From contig NZ_JAIXHL010000002.1 in assembly GCF_030145815.1 (NCBI RefSeq), forward strand, positions 231,141 to 295,140: a stretch of DNA of 64,000 bases. The letters run 5' to 3'. The notes under the pieces are model-generated. The model was not told the DNA's origin and made no database searches. It saw nothing but the letters and a program-made list of their open reading frames with translations. The stretch comes from Sphingomonas sp. Its GTDB lineage: Bacteria; Pseudomonadota; Alphaproteobacteria; Sphingomonadales; Sphingomonadaceae. Made by a program: the position numbers and the translations under genes. This document shows positions 8,281 to 23,981 of the stretch, piece after piece. How positions within the stretch are numbered: the first letter of the stretch is position 1; every line of letters begins with the position of its first letter.

Positions 8281-9729
8281 ATGAGGCAGCTTGAGGTTGA
8301 GAACCAGCTCCGCGATGTGGTCAGCCGCATCATCCTTCAGGTGGAGCTGGCGACGGCGCAGGGTAGGACCGACATAAACCTGGCGCTGGAGGATGCGTTC
8401 ATCCCCATCCTGAAGTCGGTCTTCAACCTGCCGCACCTTATAAACCTCAACCGCAAGCAGAAGAACTATCCCGGCATCGACCTCGGCGACGACCACGACC
8501 GCGTCGCCTTCCAGGTGACGTCCACGACCGGCCTGGAGAAGGTGAAGTTCACGGTCGGCCAGTTCATGACCCGATCCTACTACAACACGTTCGATGAGCT
8601 CTACGTGCTGATGCTCGGGAAGAAGCAGTCATCTTACAGCCAAAACGCCGTGAACGCGCTTCTGACGGAGGACTTTTCCTTCAATTGCGCCAAGCACATC
8701 ATCGACCTCGGTGACATCCTGGGCATGGTGACCGGACTGCGGTTGGCCGCGCAGGAGCGAGTGCTGGCGGAGTTGAGGCACATCCTCGGCGAGGTTGACG
8801 CCTTCATCAGCATCCGTTCCGAGACGGTCGAGGCGCCGACCGCGATCACAACCAATCTGCAGGAGATCCGGCTGCCCGATGCCGTGTACGTCGCCGAATT
8901 GACGATCAACGATAAGGCAGTGGTCGAGCGGGCGAAGGTTGAGCTGAGCTACAGGGGGTATGCCAAGGGTCGCAGGGCGGTCGTGAAGATGGCCCTGCTC
9001 CTGAACGACGTGCAGACCGACGCATGGGTCTGTCATGACAACAAGCTGTTCTCGTTCACGGATATCGCCTCCAGCGGCCTCGTCAGCATCGTGGACGAGG
9101 GCACCGTGGAGCGGCTGGACGTCGCCGATCTGGCAGACTCCGACGAGCTGGACAACGTCAACGTCCTGAAGCAGCTGCTCGCGGCCGAGGCTCGTCAGAT
9201 GCTCAAGGCGCGCAACGTGCGCGCCCATCCGAAGGACGGCTTCTTCTTCTTCGTGCCGTTCGAGGATGGCCAGGACATCCGCAGGGAGGCCTGGGTCGGC
9301 AAGGCCAACGCGACCCGCACTGTCTATGTGGTCAGGTATCAGAAGAAGGACCCGGACAAGGTCCTGCACCATCAGCACTTCTCATTCGAGCTGACGTTCT
9401 CGAACCTTGGTGGGACCTGGTTCGCCCAGATCGTGCCGAGTTGGTATTTCTCTTACGACGGCTTCAGGCGGTCGAACTGGCACGACAAGCTGCTGTCCAA
9501 GCAGAAGCGGCTCGAGCTCAACCTGAGCGTGCGGAATGCGGTGCGTTTCGTCGCGTACTTCCTGTTGAACAGCAGCGGGGCGGATGAGGCGGATGAACAG
9601 TCGCTGAGGTTCGGAACGCTACTCGAGTTCGACGTGGATCGCGATGGCGAGGAGGACCTGGACGACGGGGACATCGCCGCGGATGCCGCCTTCGATGACG
9701 ACATGACCGATGATGAGGTGGCGGCATGA
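8281..9729 (+). CDS. SMEK-like domain effector with putative APAZ region, partner of short Argonaute
   Basis: This 482-residue protein has an N-terminal domain (about 1-150) matching the SMEK-domain pattern: DINLALEDAFIPIL, then KNYPGIDLGDD (65-71), then AFQVTST (76-82) and LEKVKFTVGQF. The acidic residues E38 and D67 followed by Q78-V-T resemble a diverged PD-(D/E)XK nuclease core, which is inference. Residues about 190-450 are a separate beta-rich region with an aromatic stretch (PSWYFSYDGFRRSNW) and a helix (KRLELNLSVRNAVRF). By position and gene order this is probably an APAZ domain, the module that pairs effectors with short Argonautes. The C-terminal 40 residues are very acidic. A GGGAGG site lies 9 bp before the ATG. 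The stop overlaps the Argonaute start (ATGA), implying coupled translation and a heterodimer. Confidence 0.75.
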   Translation: MRQLEVENQLRDVVSRIILQVELATAQGRTDINLALEDAFIPILKSVFNLPHLINLNRKQKNYPGIDLGDDHDRVAFQVTSTTGLEKVKFTVGQFMTRSYYNTFDELYVLMLGKKQSSYSQNAVNALLTEDFSFNCAKHIIDLGDILGMVTGLRLAAQERVLAELRHILGEVDAFISIRSETVEAPTAITTNLQEIRLPDAVYVAELTINDKAVVERAKVELSYRGYAKGRRAVVKMALLLNDVQTDAWVCHDNKLFSFTDIASSGLVSIVDEGTVERLDVADLADSDELDNVNVLKQLLAAEARQMLKARNVRAHPKDGFFFFVPFEDGQDIRREAWVGKANATRTVYVVRYQKKDPDKVLHHQHFSFELTFSNLGGTWFAQIVPSWYFSYDGFRRSNWHDKLLSKQKRLELNLSVRNAVRFVAYFLLNSSGADEADEQSLRFGTLLEFDVDRDGEEDLDDGDIAADAAFDDDMTDDEVAA

Positions 9730-11135
9730 AACTGACCACCCTTGCAGAGCCGCTTCTCGAGTTCGGCACCGGAACGCACATCTGCCCGCGCACGGGCATC
9801 GAGAACATGGGAGTCTATGACAAGCGCGATGAGCTGCGCCGGACCGAGCTTCGGATTGGCGTCGTTGGTCGCGGTGAGGGCATCGACCTCTTCGACGAAT
9901 GGCTGGAGCGCTGCCGGGAGGGCGTCGAGCGCAAGAAGGAATCCCAGCTCCTGAACCTTTTCCGTGGCTTTGGAGGGGTGAACCAGAGCTATGGCTTTCT
10001 CACTAGGCTGATCAACTCGCCCCAGTATGCACGGCTGCTCAAGAAGTCGGAGATCACGGCGATCGTGAAGCTGGCCTCTCGCGCCGACCGAGTAGAGCGG
10101 GCCGTAAATCTCTATTACGAGCAGATCCGCTTCCTGGCCGAGAACAGGTCCGTCGACGTGATCGTCTGCGTCATGCCGAACGAGATGTTCGATTCCGTGA
10201 CCACCGCCGCAGTCGGCGACGACAAGGATGATAGCGAGCTCGAGCACAACTTCCGGAGGAGGCTGAAGGCCCGGTGCATGCACCTCGGGACGCCGCTTCA
10301 GCTCGTCCGGGAGAAGACCATCCTCATCACCAAGTTCGCCGGAGAGCAGCAGGATCCCGCGACGAAGGCCTGGAACTTCTGCACGGCCCTCTACTATAAG
10401 GGGAACCGGACGATCCCCTGGCGGCTGGTCGAGGACGGCTCCAAGCTGAGATCGTGCTACATCGGCATCGGGTTTTACAAGAGCCGTGACGGCGAGACAG
10501 TGTCGTCCAGTCTGGCACAGGTCTTCGACGAGTTCGGCCATGGCATCATCCTGCGCGGGACGCCCGTTTCAATCGACAAGAAGAACCGGCATCCCTTCCT
10601 GAGTGAGGATCAGGCCTACGAACTGCTCAGCGACGCGCTGGACGAGTATGACCGCGCGTTGGAGCACATGCCGGCCCGGATCGTCATCCACAAATCCAGC
10701 CGGTTCCGCGATGGCGAGCGCAAGGGCTTCTTGCGGGCGTTGAAGGAGAAGGGCATCCGCTCGAAGGATTTCGTCGCCATCACGGACACCGACGTCCGCC
10801 TCTTCAGTGACAAGAAATATCCGCCCAAGCGAGGAACCCTGCTAACCATCTCGGAGACTGAAGGCGTCCTGTATACGAGGGGCACCGTTGATTTCTACAA
10901 GACTTATCCGGGACAGTACGTGCCGAGCCCGCTCAAGATCACGGTCTACGAGCAGGACTCTTCGCTCGAGAGCCTGTGCGATGAGATTCTTGGTCTGACC
11001 AAGATGAACTGGAACAACACCCAGATGGACGGGCGACTGCCTATCACGCTCGAATGCGCGAAGAAGATCGGCGACATCATGAAGTATGTGAGCGTGAACG
11101 AGAAGCCACAGGTCAGTTACAGCTTCTACATGTGA
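9726..11135 (+). CDS. Short prokaryotic Argonaute (MID-PIWI), catalytically inactive
   Basis: The 469-residue protein consists of MID and PIWI only, the length of short pAgos. The N-terminus has the family opening (LEFGTGTHICPRTGIE, residues 11-26), then RIGVVGRGE and a Rossmann-like MID segment (VDVIVCVMPNEMF). The basic patch RRRLKAR (177-183) with PLQLV is the likely guide 5'-phosphate pocket. In PIWI the usual first catalytic Asp is replaced by Gly (YIGIGF, 245-250) and the next position is IVIHKSSRF (319-327), so the slicing tetrad is broken. The C-terminus (KMNWNNTQMDG, PITLECAKKIG, ending in SFYM) is typical. It starts inside the end of the SMEK-effector gene. The expected role is guide-directed sensing of invader nucleic acid that activates the partner, by analogy with SPARTA, SPARSA and SPARDA systems. 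Confidence 0.9.
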   Translation: MKLTTLAEPLLEFGTGTHICPRTGIENMGVYDKRDELRRTELRIGVVGRGEGIDLFDEWLERCREGVERKKESQLLNLFRGFGGVNQSYGFLTRLINSPQYARLLKKSEITAIVKLASRADRVERAVNLYYEQIRFLAENRSVDVIVCVMPNEMFDSVTTAAVGDDKDDSELEHNFRRRLKARCMHLGTPLQLVREKTILITKFAGEQQDPATKAWNFCTALYYKGNRTIPWRLVEDGSKLRSCYIGIGFYKSRDGETVSSSLAQVFDEFGHGIILRGTPVSIDKKNRHPFLSEDQAYELLSDALDEYDRALEHMPARIVIHKSSRFRDGERKGFLRALKEKGIRSKDFVAITDTDVRLFSDKKYPPKRGTLLTISETEGVLYTRGTVDFYKTYPGQYVPSPLKITVYEQDSSLESLCDEILGLTKMNWNNTQMDGRLPITLECAKKIGDIMKYVSVNEKPQVSYSFYM

Positions 11136-11884
11136 TCGTGGCTACCGCCAGCCGGCTGATCTGACACCGCAGCGCTGACGCTGATTGGATGATTCGTGTC
11201 GGGACTGAGCGGCAATAATCGCGGCTTGGCAGTTGCTGGACATGTTGGCATCGTAGATGAAATCGACGGTCTCGGCGCATCGTTGTGCGCCATCTGTGCA
11301 CGCATATTGCGACGAACACTTTATAGCGCACCCAACCGGATTGGAATTTGCGACCCAACGCTTAGAATGGTCGTGCTCTATCCTTCATTGAGTCTGACGG
11401 ATTAGGGGGCAGTCGCGAGGCAGATTTTCGCTAACCGCCCAAGGCCCGCAAGCCAACAAATCCCAGTTGGAGCCGTTCAATTCCCGCCGCCGATGATGTC
11501 CGCTTTCGCGTTCGTGCCGCCAAAACTACCAGTCCGCCAACGGCTCAGAATAAGACAACCACCGCCCCGGTTGGGTACTAGCGGCTCGGATGCAGTCATC
11601 TACAACGAGCGCTTCAGCGAAAGCATTCGTATTGCGAACGGGCGCGATCGGGCATATAATAGTAGCTCGCTTCAATGCGATGAGCCGAGATCAGATCGCA
11701 CCCGGGCAGCGTCCCGTAATGTGAGTCGGCGATAGAAGGGTGGCAGTTGGCACCCATGTTCCGGCGGTGGCGATGCCCGCGCGGACTGGCCGGCCCTAAT
11801 GGCTCGGTCATGGAGCTTTCCGCGTGAACAACGCTCGCGGATCTCATCCCGCATTGGCCTCGATGCAGGCCGAAAGGACATCGC
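11136..11884. other. Non-coding or decayed stretch, no gene supported
   Basis: About 750 bp separate the Argonaute operon from the DUF1281-type gene. All ORFs here are short, lack ribosome binding sites and do not resemble known proteins. The right end, just before 11885, carries a GAAAGGA ribosome binding site for the next gene. The stretch probably marks the seam between the defence cargo and mobile-element genes. No tRNA, CRISPR array or clear long repeat was seen. Confidence 0.5.
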
Positions 11885-12412
11885 ATGCCTAATTTTGTCT
11901 ATGCCGGCTTCACCGTGACCGGCGACCCCGTGGAAGTTCAGCGCTTCAAGGACAGGATGATCAAGCCGGAGCATGAGGTCGGCATGGCCGCCTACTTCGA
12001 CATCCCGTCTCCGCCGCGAAAGCAATATGTCGATCCGGCGACACCGGAAGGTGCCAAGCTGACCCTGGACTTCAACGGCATCATCCAGATGCCGCCCGAG
12101 AAGGATTGCCCGAACTGGGAGGAATGGGCGATCGAGCACTGGGGAACCAAATGGAACGCGCAGTCGGTCGATATGCGCGATGAGGGACCGGGCCGGTTCT
12201 GGTTTCAGTTCACGACCGCCTGGGATTTCCCGACACCCGTGTTCGAGGCGCTCGCCCGGGAGTTCCCGACCCTGGTCTTCGAGGGATCCGCTTATGAGGA
12301 GGATGACGCGTTCGCACTCGCCGGCCAGATCAACGGCGACAATACCTGGGGACCGGCCGTGATCGACCGGGGCGAAGAGCCCGACGAGGATGACGAAGGC
12401 GATCCCTTCTGA
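11885..12412 (+). CDS. YubB ferredoxin-like (DUF1281) protein of plasmid/phage type
   Basis: This 175-residue acidic protein begins MPNFVYAGFTVTGDP, the usual opening of the DUF1281/YubB family. It goes on with DFNGIIQMP, WAIEHWGTKWNA and FQFTTAWDFPTPVFEALA, which are the conserved blocks of that family. Members occur on conjugative plasmids, ICEs and phages and have a ferredoxin-like fold of unknown function. The C-terminus is an acidic tail (EEPDEDDEGD). The start is supported by GAAAGGA a few bases upstream. It leads a short run of mobile-element cargo genes to the left of the recombinase. No catalytic residues can be assigned. Confidence 0.8.
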   Translation: MPNFVYAGFTVTGDPVEVQRFKDRMIKPEHEVGMAAYFDIPSPPRKQYVDPATPEGAKLTLDFNGIIQMPPEKDCPNWEEWAIEHWGTKWNAQSVDMRDEGPGRFWFQFTTAWDFPTPVFEALAREFPTLVFEGSAYEEDDAFALAGQINGDNTWGPAVIDRGEEPDEDDEGDPF

Positions 12413-12443
12413 CCTGATCCCGTTCCTCATCGAAAGAAACATC

Positions 12444-12671
12444 ATGTCCGACTCAACTGGACCCACCTTCGCCAGGAGCGGCAAGCAACCGGATCCGTTG
12501 CCGGTTTGCGCGATCTGCCCAAAAGCGATGTGGTATCGCTCGTCCAAACGGCTGCGCGCCTTCTGCCGCGAGCTTCGCACCATCACCTGGCAGGACGACG
12601 AAGTCGAGCCGATCCTCGAATGCGATGGCTATGAGGCAACGCTGGCGCCGCCCGACGAGGACCGGCGATAA
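12444..12671 (+). CDS. Small Cys-containing hypothetical protein of mobile elements
   Basis: A 75-residue protein starting at the ATG at 12444; the ORF track begins 18 codons earlier, inside the preceding gene. It has a CAICPK motif followed by two more Cys residues (FCRE and LECDG), possibly a small zinc-binding site. It follows the DUF1281-type gene by 31 bp and is probably in the same transcript. I believe similar small proteins accompany DUF1281 proteins in sphingomonad elements, but no search was run. Function unknown. A strong hairpin lies just downstream and probably ends its transcript. Confidence 0.6.
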   Translation: MSDSTGPTFARSGKQPDPLPVCAICPKAMWYRSSKRLRAFCRELRTITWQDDEVEPILECDGYEATLAPPDEDRR

Positions 12672-12687
12672 GATGGAGTGCTCGTCC

Positions 12688-13011
12688 CTAGCCGCCACGA
12701 TGGAGCGCGGCGATGCGTTCGCTGCGCTCCATCGTGGCCGGGAACAGGCTCCGGAGCTCGGTTTGCCGGATGGCAAGCTTGAGCCCGGCCGCCATCGATC
12801 GACGCTGGGCGCGGCTGGGCCGACGGTCGAAGTCCAGGATCGTGGCCTGCGCGCCGCTTCGCATCGCAATGATGCGGCGGCGGATGCGGGCAGCGCGAAG
12901 GGTGAGCACGATGCCCATGGCCGTTGCGATCAGGTCAACGGTCAATCGGGCGATCACCGTGCAGCCCTCCCAGGCAGCAATCATGATCGTCAGCGTGATG
13001 AAGACGGACAT
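12688..13011 (-). CDS. Hypothetical small membrane-anchored protein
   Basis: The 107-residue frame starts with a hydrophobic segment (MSVFITLTIMIAAWEG, then LIATAMGIVLTL), possibly two short membrane helices. A basic, helical tail follows (RAARIRRRIIAMR, then RRPSRAQRRSM). An AAGGAA site lies about 8 bp before the ATG, which favours it over the plus-strand ORFs of similar length in the same place. It converges on the small Cys-rich gene, and its last codons include one arm of the hairpin at 12694-12738. No function can be given. Confidence 0.42.
   Translation of the reverse strand: MSVFITLTIMIAAWEGCTVIARLTVDLIATAMGIVLTLRAARIRRRIIAMRSGAQATILDFDRRPSRAQRRSMAAGLKLAIRQTELRSLFPATMERSERIAALHRGG
12694..12738. 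terminator. Perfect 15-bp inverted repeat, probable bidirectional terminator
   Basis: The arms GCCACGATGGAGCGC (12694-12708) and GCGCTCCATCGTGGC (12724-12738) are perfect reverse complements around a 15-base loop. It sits between two converging genes, so a transcript-ending hairpin for both is the simplest reading. There is no T tract, so a protein-binding palindrome or a mobile-element end is also possible. Confidence 0.6.
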
Positions 13012-13120
13012 ATCCCTGTTCCTTTTTTCCTGATCCCATCCGGATCATCCTCTCCTGCCCACCAGATAAATTTGAGAATGTCCCAAGCTTGGGTGCCAGC
13101 CGGGCTGGCAGTTCAACGCC

Positions 13121-13312
13121 ATGGACCGGCACAGCGACAGCGACGATATCTCCGCGCGCTTTGCGGTCGCGCGCGGCGTCGCGGGGGAACACCCGCCCCA
13201 CTCGCGTCTGGTCCATACCGATATTCCAGAGCAGCTTCCGGTCCTGCCAGGCGAAAGCGATCTGATCCTCCAGCATATCGGCAATGCGCTCGCCAGCATC
13301 TTCGACCAGTAG
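13121..13312 (+). CDS. Small hypothetical protein upstream of the recombinase
   Basis: The frame encodes 63 residues with strongly GC-biased third positions, ending ILQHIGNALASIFDQ 24 bp before the recombinase start. No good ribosome binding site precedes the ATG, so the true start may differ. Minus-strand ORFs of 105-113 aa cover the same bases and are less convincing. It could be a recombinase accessory factor by position, but nothing in the sequence proves it. The rest of the 13,012-13,336 gap holds no other supported gene. Confidence 0.4.
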   Translation: MDRHSDSDDISARFAVARGVAGEHPPHSRLVHTDIPEQLPVLPGESDLILQHIGNALASIFDQ

Positions 13313-13336
13313 TGTCGTGACGCAGGAGGATGCACC

Positions 13337-15031
13337 ATGACCGAACGCCGACGCGCCTTCATCTATCTGCGGGTCAGCAATGACGATGAAGGCGGCAACA
13401 ACGCCTCCAGCGCGGCGCAGGAGGCCGCCTGCCGCTCCCTGTGCGAACGCGAAGGTATTGCGGTGGCCGAGGTGTTCGAAGAACTGAACGTGTCAGGCCG
13501 AAAGCTGCAGCGCAGGCAGTTCGACCGGATGATCGCACTGGCGACCGCTCCTACCCGCCCGGTGGACGTCGTCGTCGTTTACGCGCTGAGCAGATTCACC
13601 CGGCGCCTGCTCACTCAGGTCACCGCCGAGCACAAGCTCACCGAGGCCGGGGTGAAGCTGATATCCGTCATCGAGGGGATGGGCGACGATCCCAACAGCC
13701 GGATGATGCGCGGGTTCATCGCGGTGATGAACGAGAAGTACGCCAACGATGCATCCACGTTCACGTGCCGCGATCGGCGCGGCAATGCGCAGGCGGGGTA
13801 CTGGAACGGTGGTCCGGTGCCGTTCGGCTATGAATCCCGCGTCGTGACTATTGAGGGACGCAAGGAGCGCAAGAAGCTGTTCGCGCGCGAAGACGAGGCG
13901 GCAACCGTCCGCCTGATCGTCAAACTGGCCTGCTCCGGACTGACCGGCCAGCCGATGGGCACGCGAGCGATCGCAAAATATCTGAACGACAATGGCTACA
14001 CGATGCGGGGCAGGAAATTCTACCACAGCAACGTCGATGGCATCCTGACGCGCGAACATTATGCCGGATCCTACCGCGACCGCACGCGCGACGATAACGG
14101 CGTGCCCCCAAGCGCTGCCGACGAGATCGTTGTCGCATGCCCAAAGATTATCGAGCCCGATGTGATGGCCCGCGTTGCCGCAATCCGATCACGGGCGGCC
14201 CCGCGCGTGACGGCGCCGCGCACCACCAACTCGCCAGTGCTTCTCGGCGGCCTGGCGACATGCGGGCATGCCGAATGCAACGCCGGCATGGTGATCAGGA
14301 GCGGCAAGGGCGGCCGGTACCGCTATTACGTCTGCAACCGCAAGGCGACGGCCGGTGCGGATATTTGCGGTAGCAGCTCGATCCGCGAAGATGCGCTCGA
14401 CACCATCGTACTGGATGGCCTGCTCCACCGTGTGCTTTCCCCCGACCGCTTGCGCCAGCTTCTCGCTGACGTGCTCGACCGTTCCGATGACGCGAGGCAG
14501 CGCCGCGAAAGGGATCTCGGCCGCGTTCGGCGCGAGCGCGTCGCGGCGGAGACGCGGCTCCGGCGGCTGCTCGAGATCGTCGAGGAAGGCATGATGAGCG
14601 TGCGCGATCCGATCTTCGCAGCGAAGCTCGCAGAAGCCAATGCGTCCATCGCCGCACTTTCGGAGACTGAGCGCAGTCTAGCCGGGCAGCTCGGCAGCGC
14701 GTCGCGCCAGATCACGGACGAAGCGATCCAACAATTCGGTAATGCGCTGCGTGCTCGCATCATGGCCGAGGATAGCGCCATGCGCCGCGCCTACGTTCGC
14801 CTGCTCGTCTCCAGCGTGACGGTCAACGACAACGAAATCGTCATAGCGGGGTCAAAGGCAGCCCTCGAAAATGCTGCCCAACAAGGCGATCCCGCAGCTT
14901 GCGCCGCGGTGCCCAGTTTTGACCGGAAGTGGTGCCCCTGGCCGGACTCGAACCAGCATGCCTTGCGGCGGTCGATTTTGAGTCGACTGCGTCTACCATT
15001 TCGCCACAGGGGCAGCGAGCGGGCTGGCTAG
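13337..15031 (+). CDS. Large serine recombinase (site-specific integrase/resolvase)
   Basis: This 564-residue protein has a resolvase catalytic domain at the N-terminus (YLRVSNDDEGG with the nucleophile Ser14, then ALSRFTRRLL). A recombinase domain follows (GYWNGGPVPFGY, GTRAIAKYLNDNGY), then a zinc-ribbon with paired Cys (CGHAEC, CNRKA, ADICGSSS) near residues 310-350 and a coiled-coil region (about 380-460). A GGAGG site precedes the ATG. Large serine recombinases integrate and excise elements without high-energy cofactors. The last 30 or so residues (WCPWPDSNQHALRR) are not real domain sequence: they are the antisense translation of a tRNA-Leu gene. The gene therefore ends across the island junction. 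It is the only recombinase in the window and probably moves this island. Confidence 0.9.
   Translation: MTERRRAFIYLRVSNDDEGGNNASSAAQEAACRSLCEREGIAVAEVFEELNVSGRKLQRRQFDRMIALATAPTRPVDVVVVYALSRFTRRLLTQVTAEHKLTEAGVKLISVIEGMGDDPNSRMMRGFIAVMNEKYANDASTFTCRDRRGNAQAGYWNGGPVPFGYESRVVTIEGRKERKKLFAREDEAATVRLIVKLACSGLTGQPMGTRAIAKYLNDNGYTMRGRKFYHSNVDGILTREHYAGSYRDRTRDDNGVPPSAADEIVVACPKIIEPDVMARVAAIRSRAAPRVTAPRTTNSPVLLGGLATCGHAECNAGMVIRSGKGGRYRYYVCNRKATAGADICGSSSIREDALDTIVLDGLLHRVLSPDRLRQLLADVLDRSDDARQRRERDLGRVRRERVAAETRLRRLLEIVEEGMMSVRDPIFAAKLAEANASIAALSETERSLAGQLGSASRQITDEAIQQFGNALRARIMAEDSAMRRAYVRLLVSSVTVNDNEIVIAGSKAALENAAQQGDPAACAAVPSFDRKWCPWPDSNQHALRRSILSRLRLPFRHRGSERAG
14930..15013 (-). tRNA. tRNA-Leu (anticodon CAA)
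   Basis: Read on the minus strand, the gene starts GCCCCTG and ends CAGGGGC-A-CCA, giving a perfect 7-bp acceptor stem with encoded CCA. The anticodon arm is GTCGA-CTCAAAA-TCGAC, placing CAA at positions 34-36, and the T arm contains GGTTCGAGTCC. A variable arm is present, as expected for class II tRNA-Leu. The 3' half lies inside the recombinase coding frame, which is typical where an element has integrated into a tRNA 3' end. Its 5' end faces rpoB. Confidence 0.93.
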
Positions 15032-15083
15032 ACGATGGGCCGCGCGGCGGCAAGCCTTTAACGGCCCATTGGTGCCGATGCGT

Positions 15084-15112
15084 TTGACACTGGCCCTGCC
15101 CCTGCCTATATC
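15084..15112 (+). promoter_or_regulatory. Probable sigma-70 promoter of rpoBC
   Basis: TTGACA (15084-15089) and TATATC (15107-15112) are separated by exactly 17 bases, close to the ideal housekeeping promoter. Transcription would start near 15119 and leave a leader of about 200 nt before rpoB. A palindrome (CCGACCGGTCGG, 15124-15135) lies at the start of that leader. The promoter lies in the core DNA, about 70 bp from the tRNA-Leu gene. The rest of the 15,014-15,318 gap shows no gene. Confidence 0.7.
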
Positions 15113-15318
15113 GCGCCCCTACCCCGACCGGTCGGGACATGGCACGCCGTCGCGCAGCGCGCCGTACGAATGGACCGGACAGGGATCATAGACGCTTGAG
15201 AGGCTGAGTTTTTCCCCGTTTCGACGCAGGGAATCGCTCGGCCCTTTTGGCGTCTGTCTGCGTGCCTGTCCCGGCGGATACCGGGGCGAAATTCAGGCTG
15301 AGAAGGCGAAAACAGCAC

Positions 15319-19464
<4,146 letters not shown>

Positions 19465-19473
19465 GCGATCCAG

Positions 19474-19582
19474 TCCCCCTCTCTCCGCTTGCGGGGAGAG
19501 GGTCGGGGAGAGGGGCCTGAATGGCGCGCTCTCCCACCGGACTCCCCCTCTCCCCTGCCCTCTCCCCTGAAGGAGAGAGGGA
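19474..19582. repeat. Pair of inverted REP-like units between rpoB and rpoC
   Basis: One unit (about 19481-19515, CTCTCCGCTTGCGGGGAGAG and onward) and a second (about 19544-19577) are reverse complements of each other with a few mismatches. Each unit itself folds into a small hairpin. GC-rich CTCTCC/GGAGAG units of this kind are scattered through many proteobacterial genomes. In the transcript the pair would form a long stem immediately before the rpoC ribosome binding site, and could stabilise the rpoB end or tune rpoC translation. Confidence 0.75.
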
Positions 19583-19598
19583 GTTTGAGGAAAAAGAA

Positions 19599-23879
<4,281 letters not shown>

Positions 23880-23914
23880 TCGCCCGGTTCAGCGGATCGC
23901 GCTGACCAAAAAAT

Positions 23915-23947
23915 GCCGCCGCCCGAGGCATCGGGTGGCGGCTTTTT
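23915..23947 (+). terminator. Rho-independent terminator of rpoBC
   Basis: GCCGCCGCCCGA and TCGGGTGGCGGC form a 12-bp stem with one G-T pair and a 4-base loop, followed directly by TTTTT. It lies 36 bp after the rpoC stop and just before the oppositely oriented porin gene. Confidence 0.9.
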
Positions 23948-23981
23948 GTTGGTACCGGACAGGGCCGGAAAGCCCGACGCC

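Noticed and set aside
11136-11884. Guide-RNA or ncRNA gene for the Argonaute operon
   Set aside because: No conserved structure, promoter or terminator pair could be recognised in the downstream gap.
12625-13320. 231-residue plus frame across the cargo genes
   Set aside because: It lacks a ribosome binding site and overlaps better-supported small genes.
14930-15031. Recombinase C-terminal WCPWPDSNQ segment as a protein domain
   Set aside because: It is the antisense translation of the tRNA-Leu gene.
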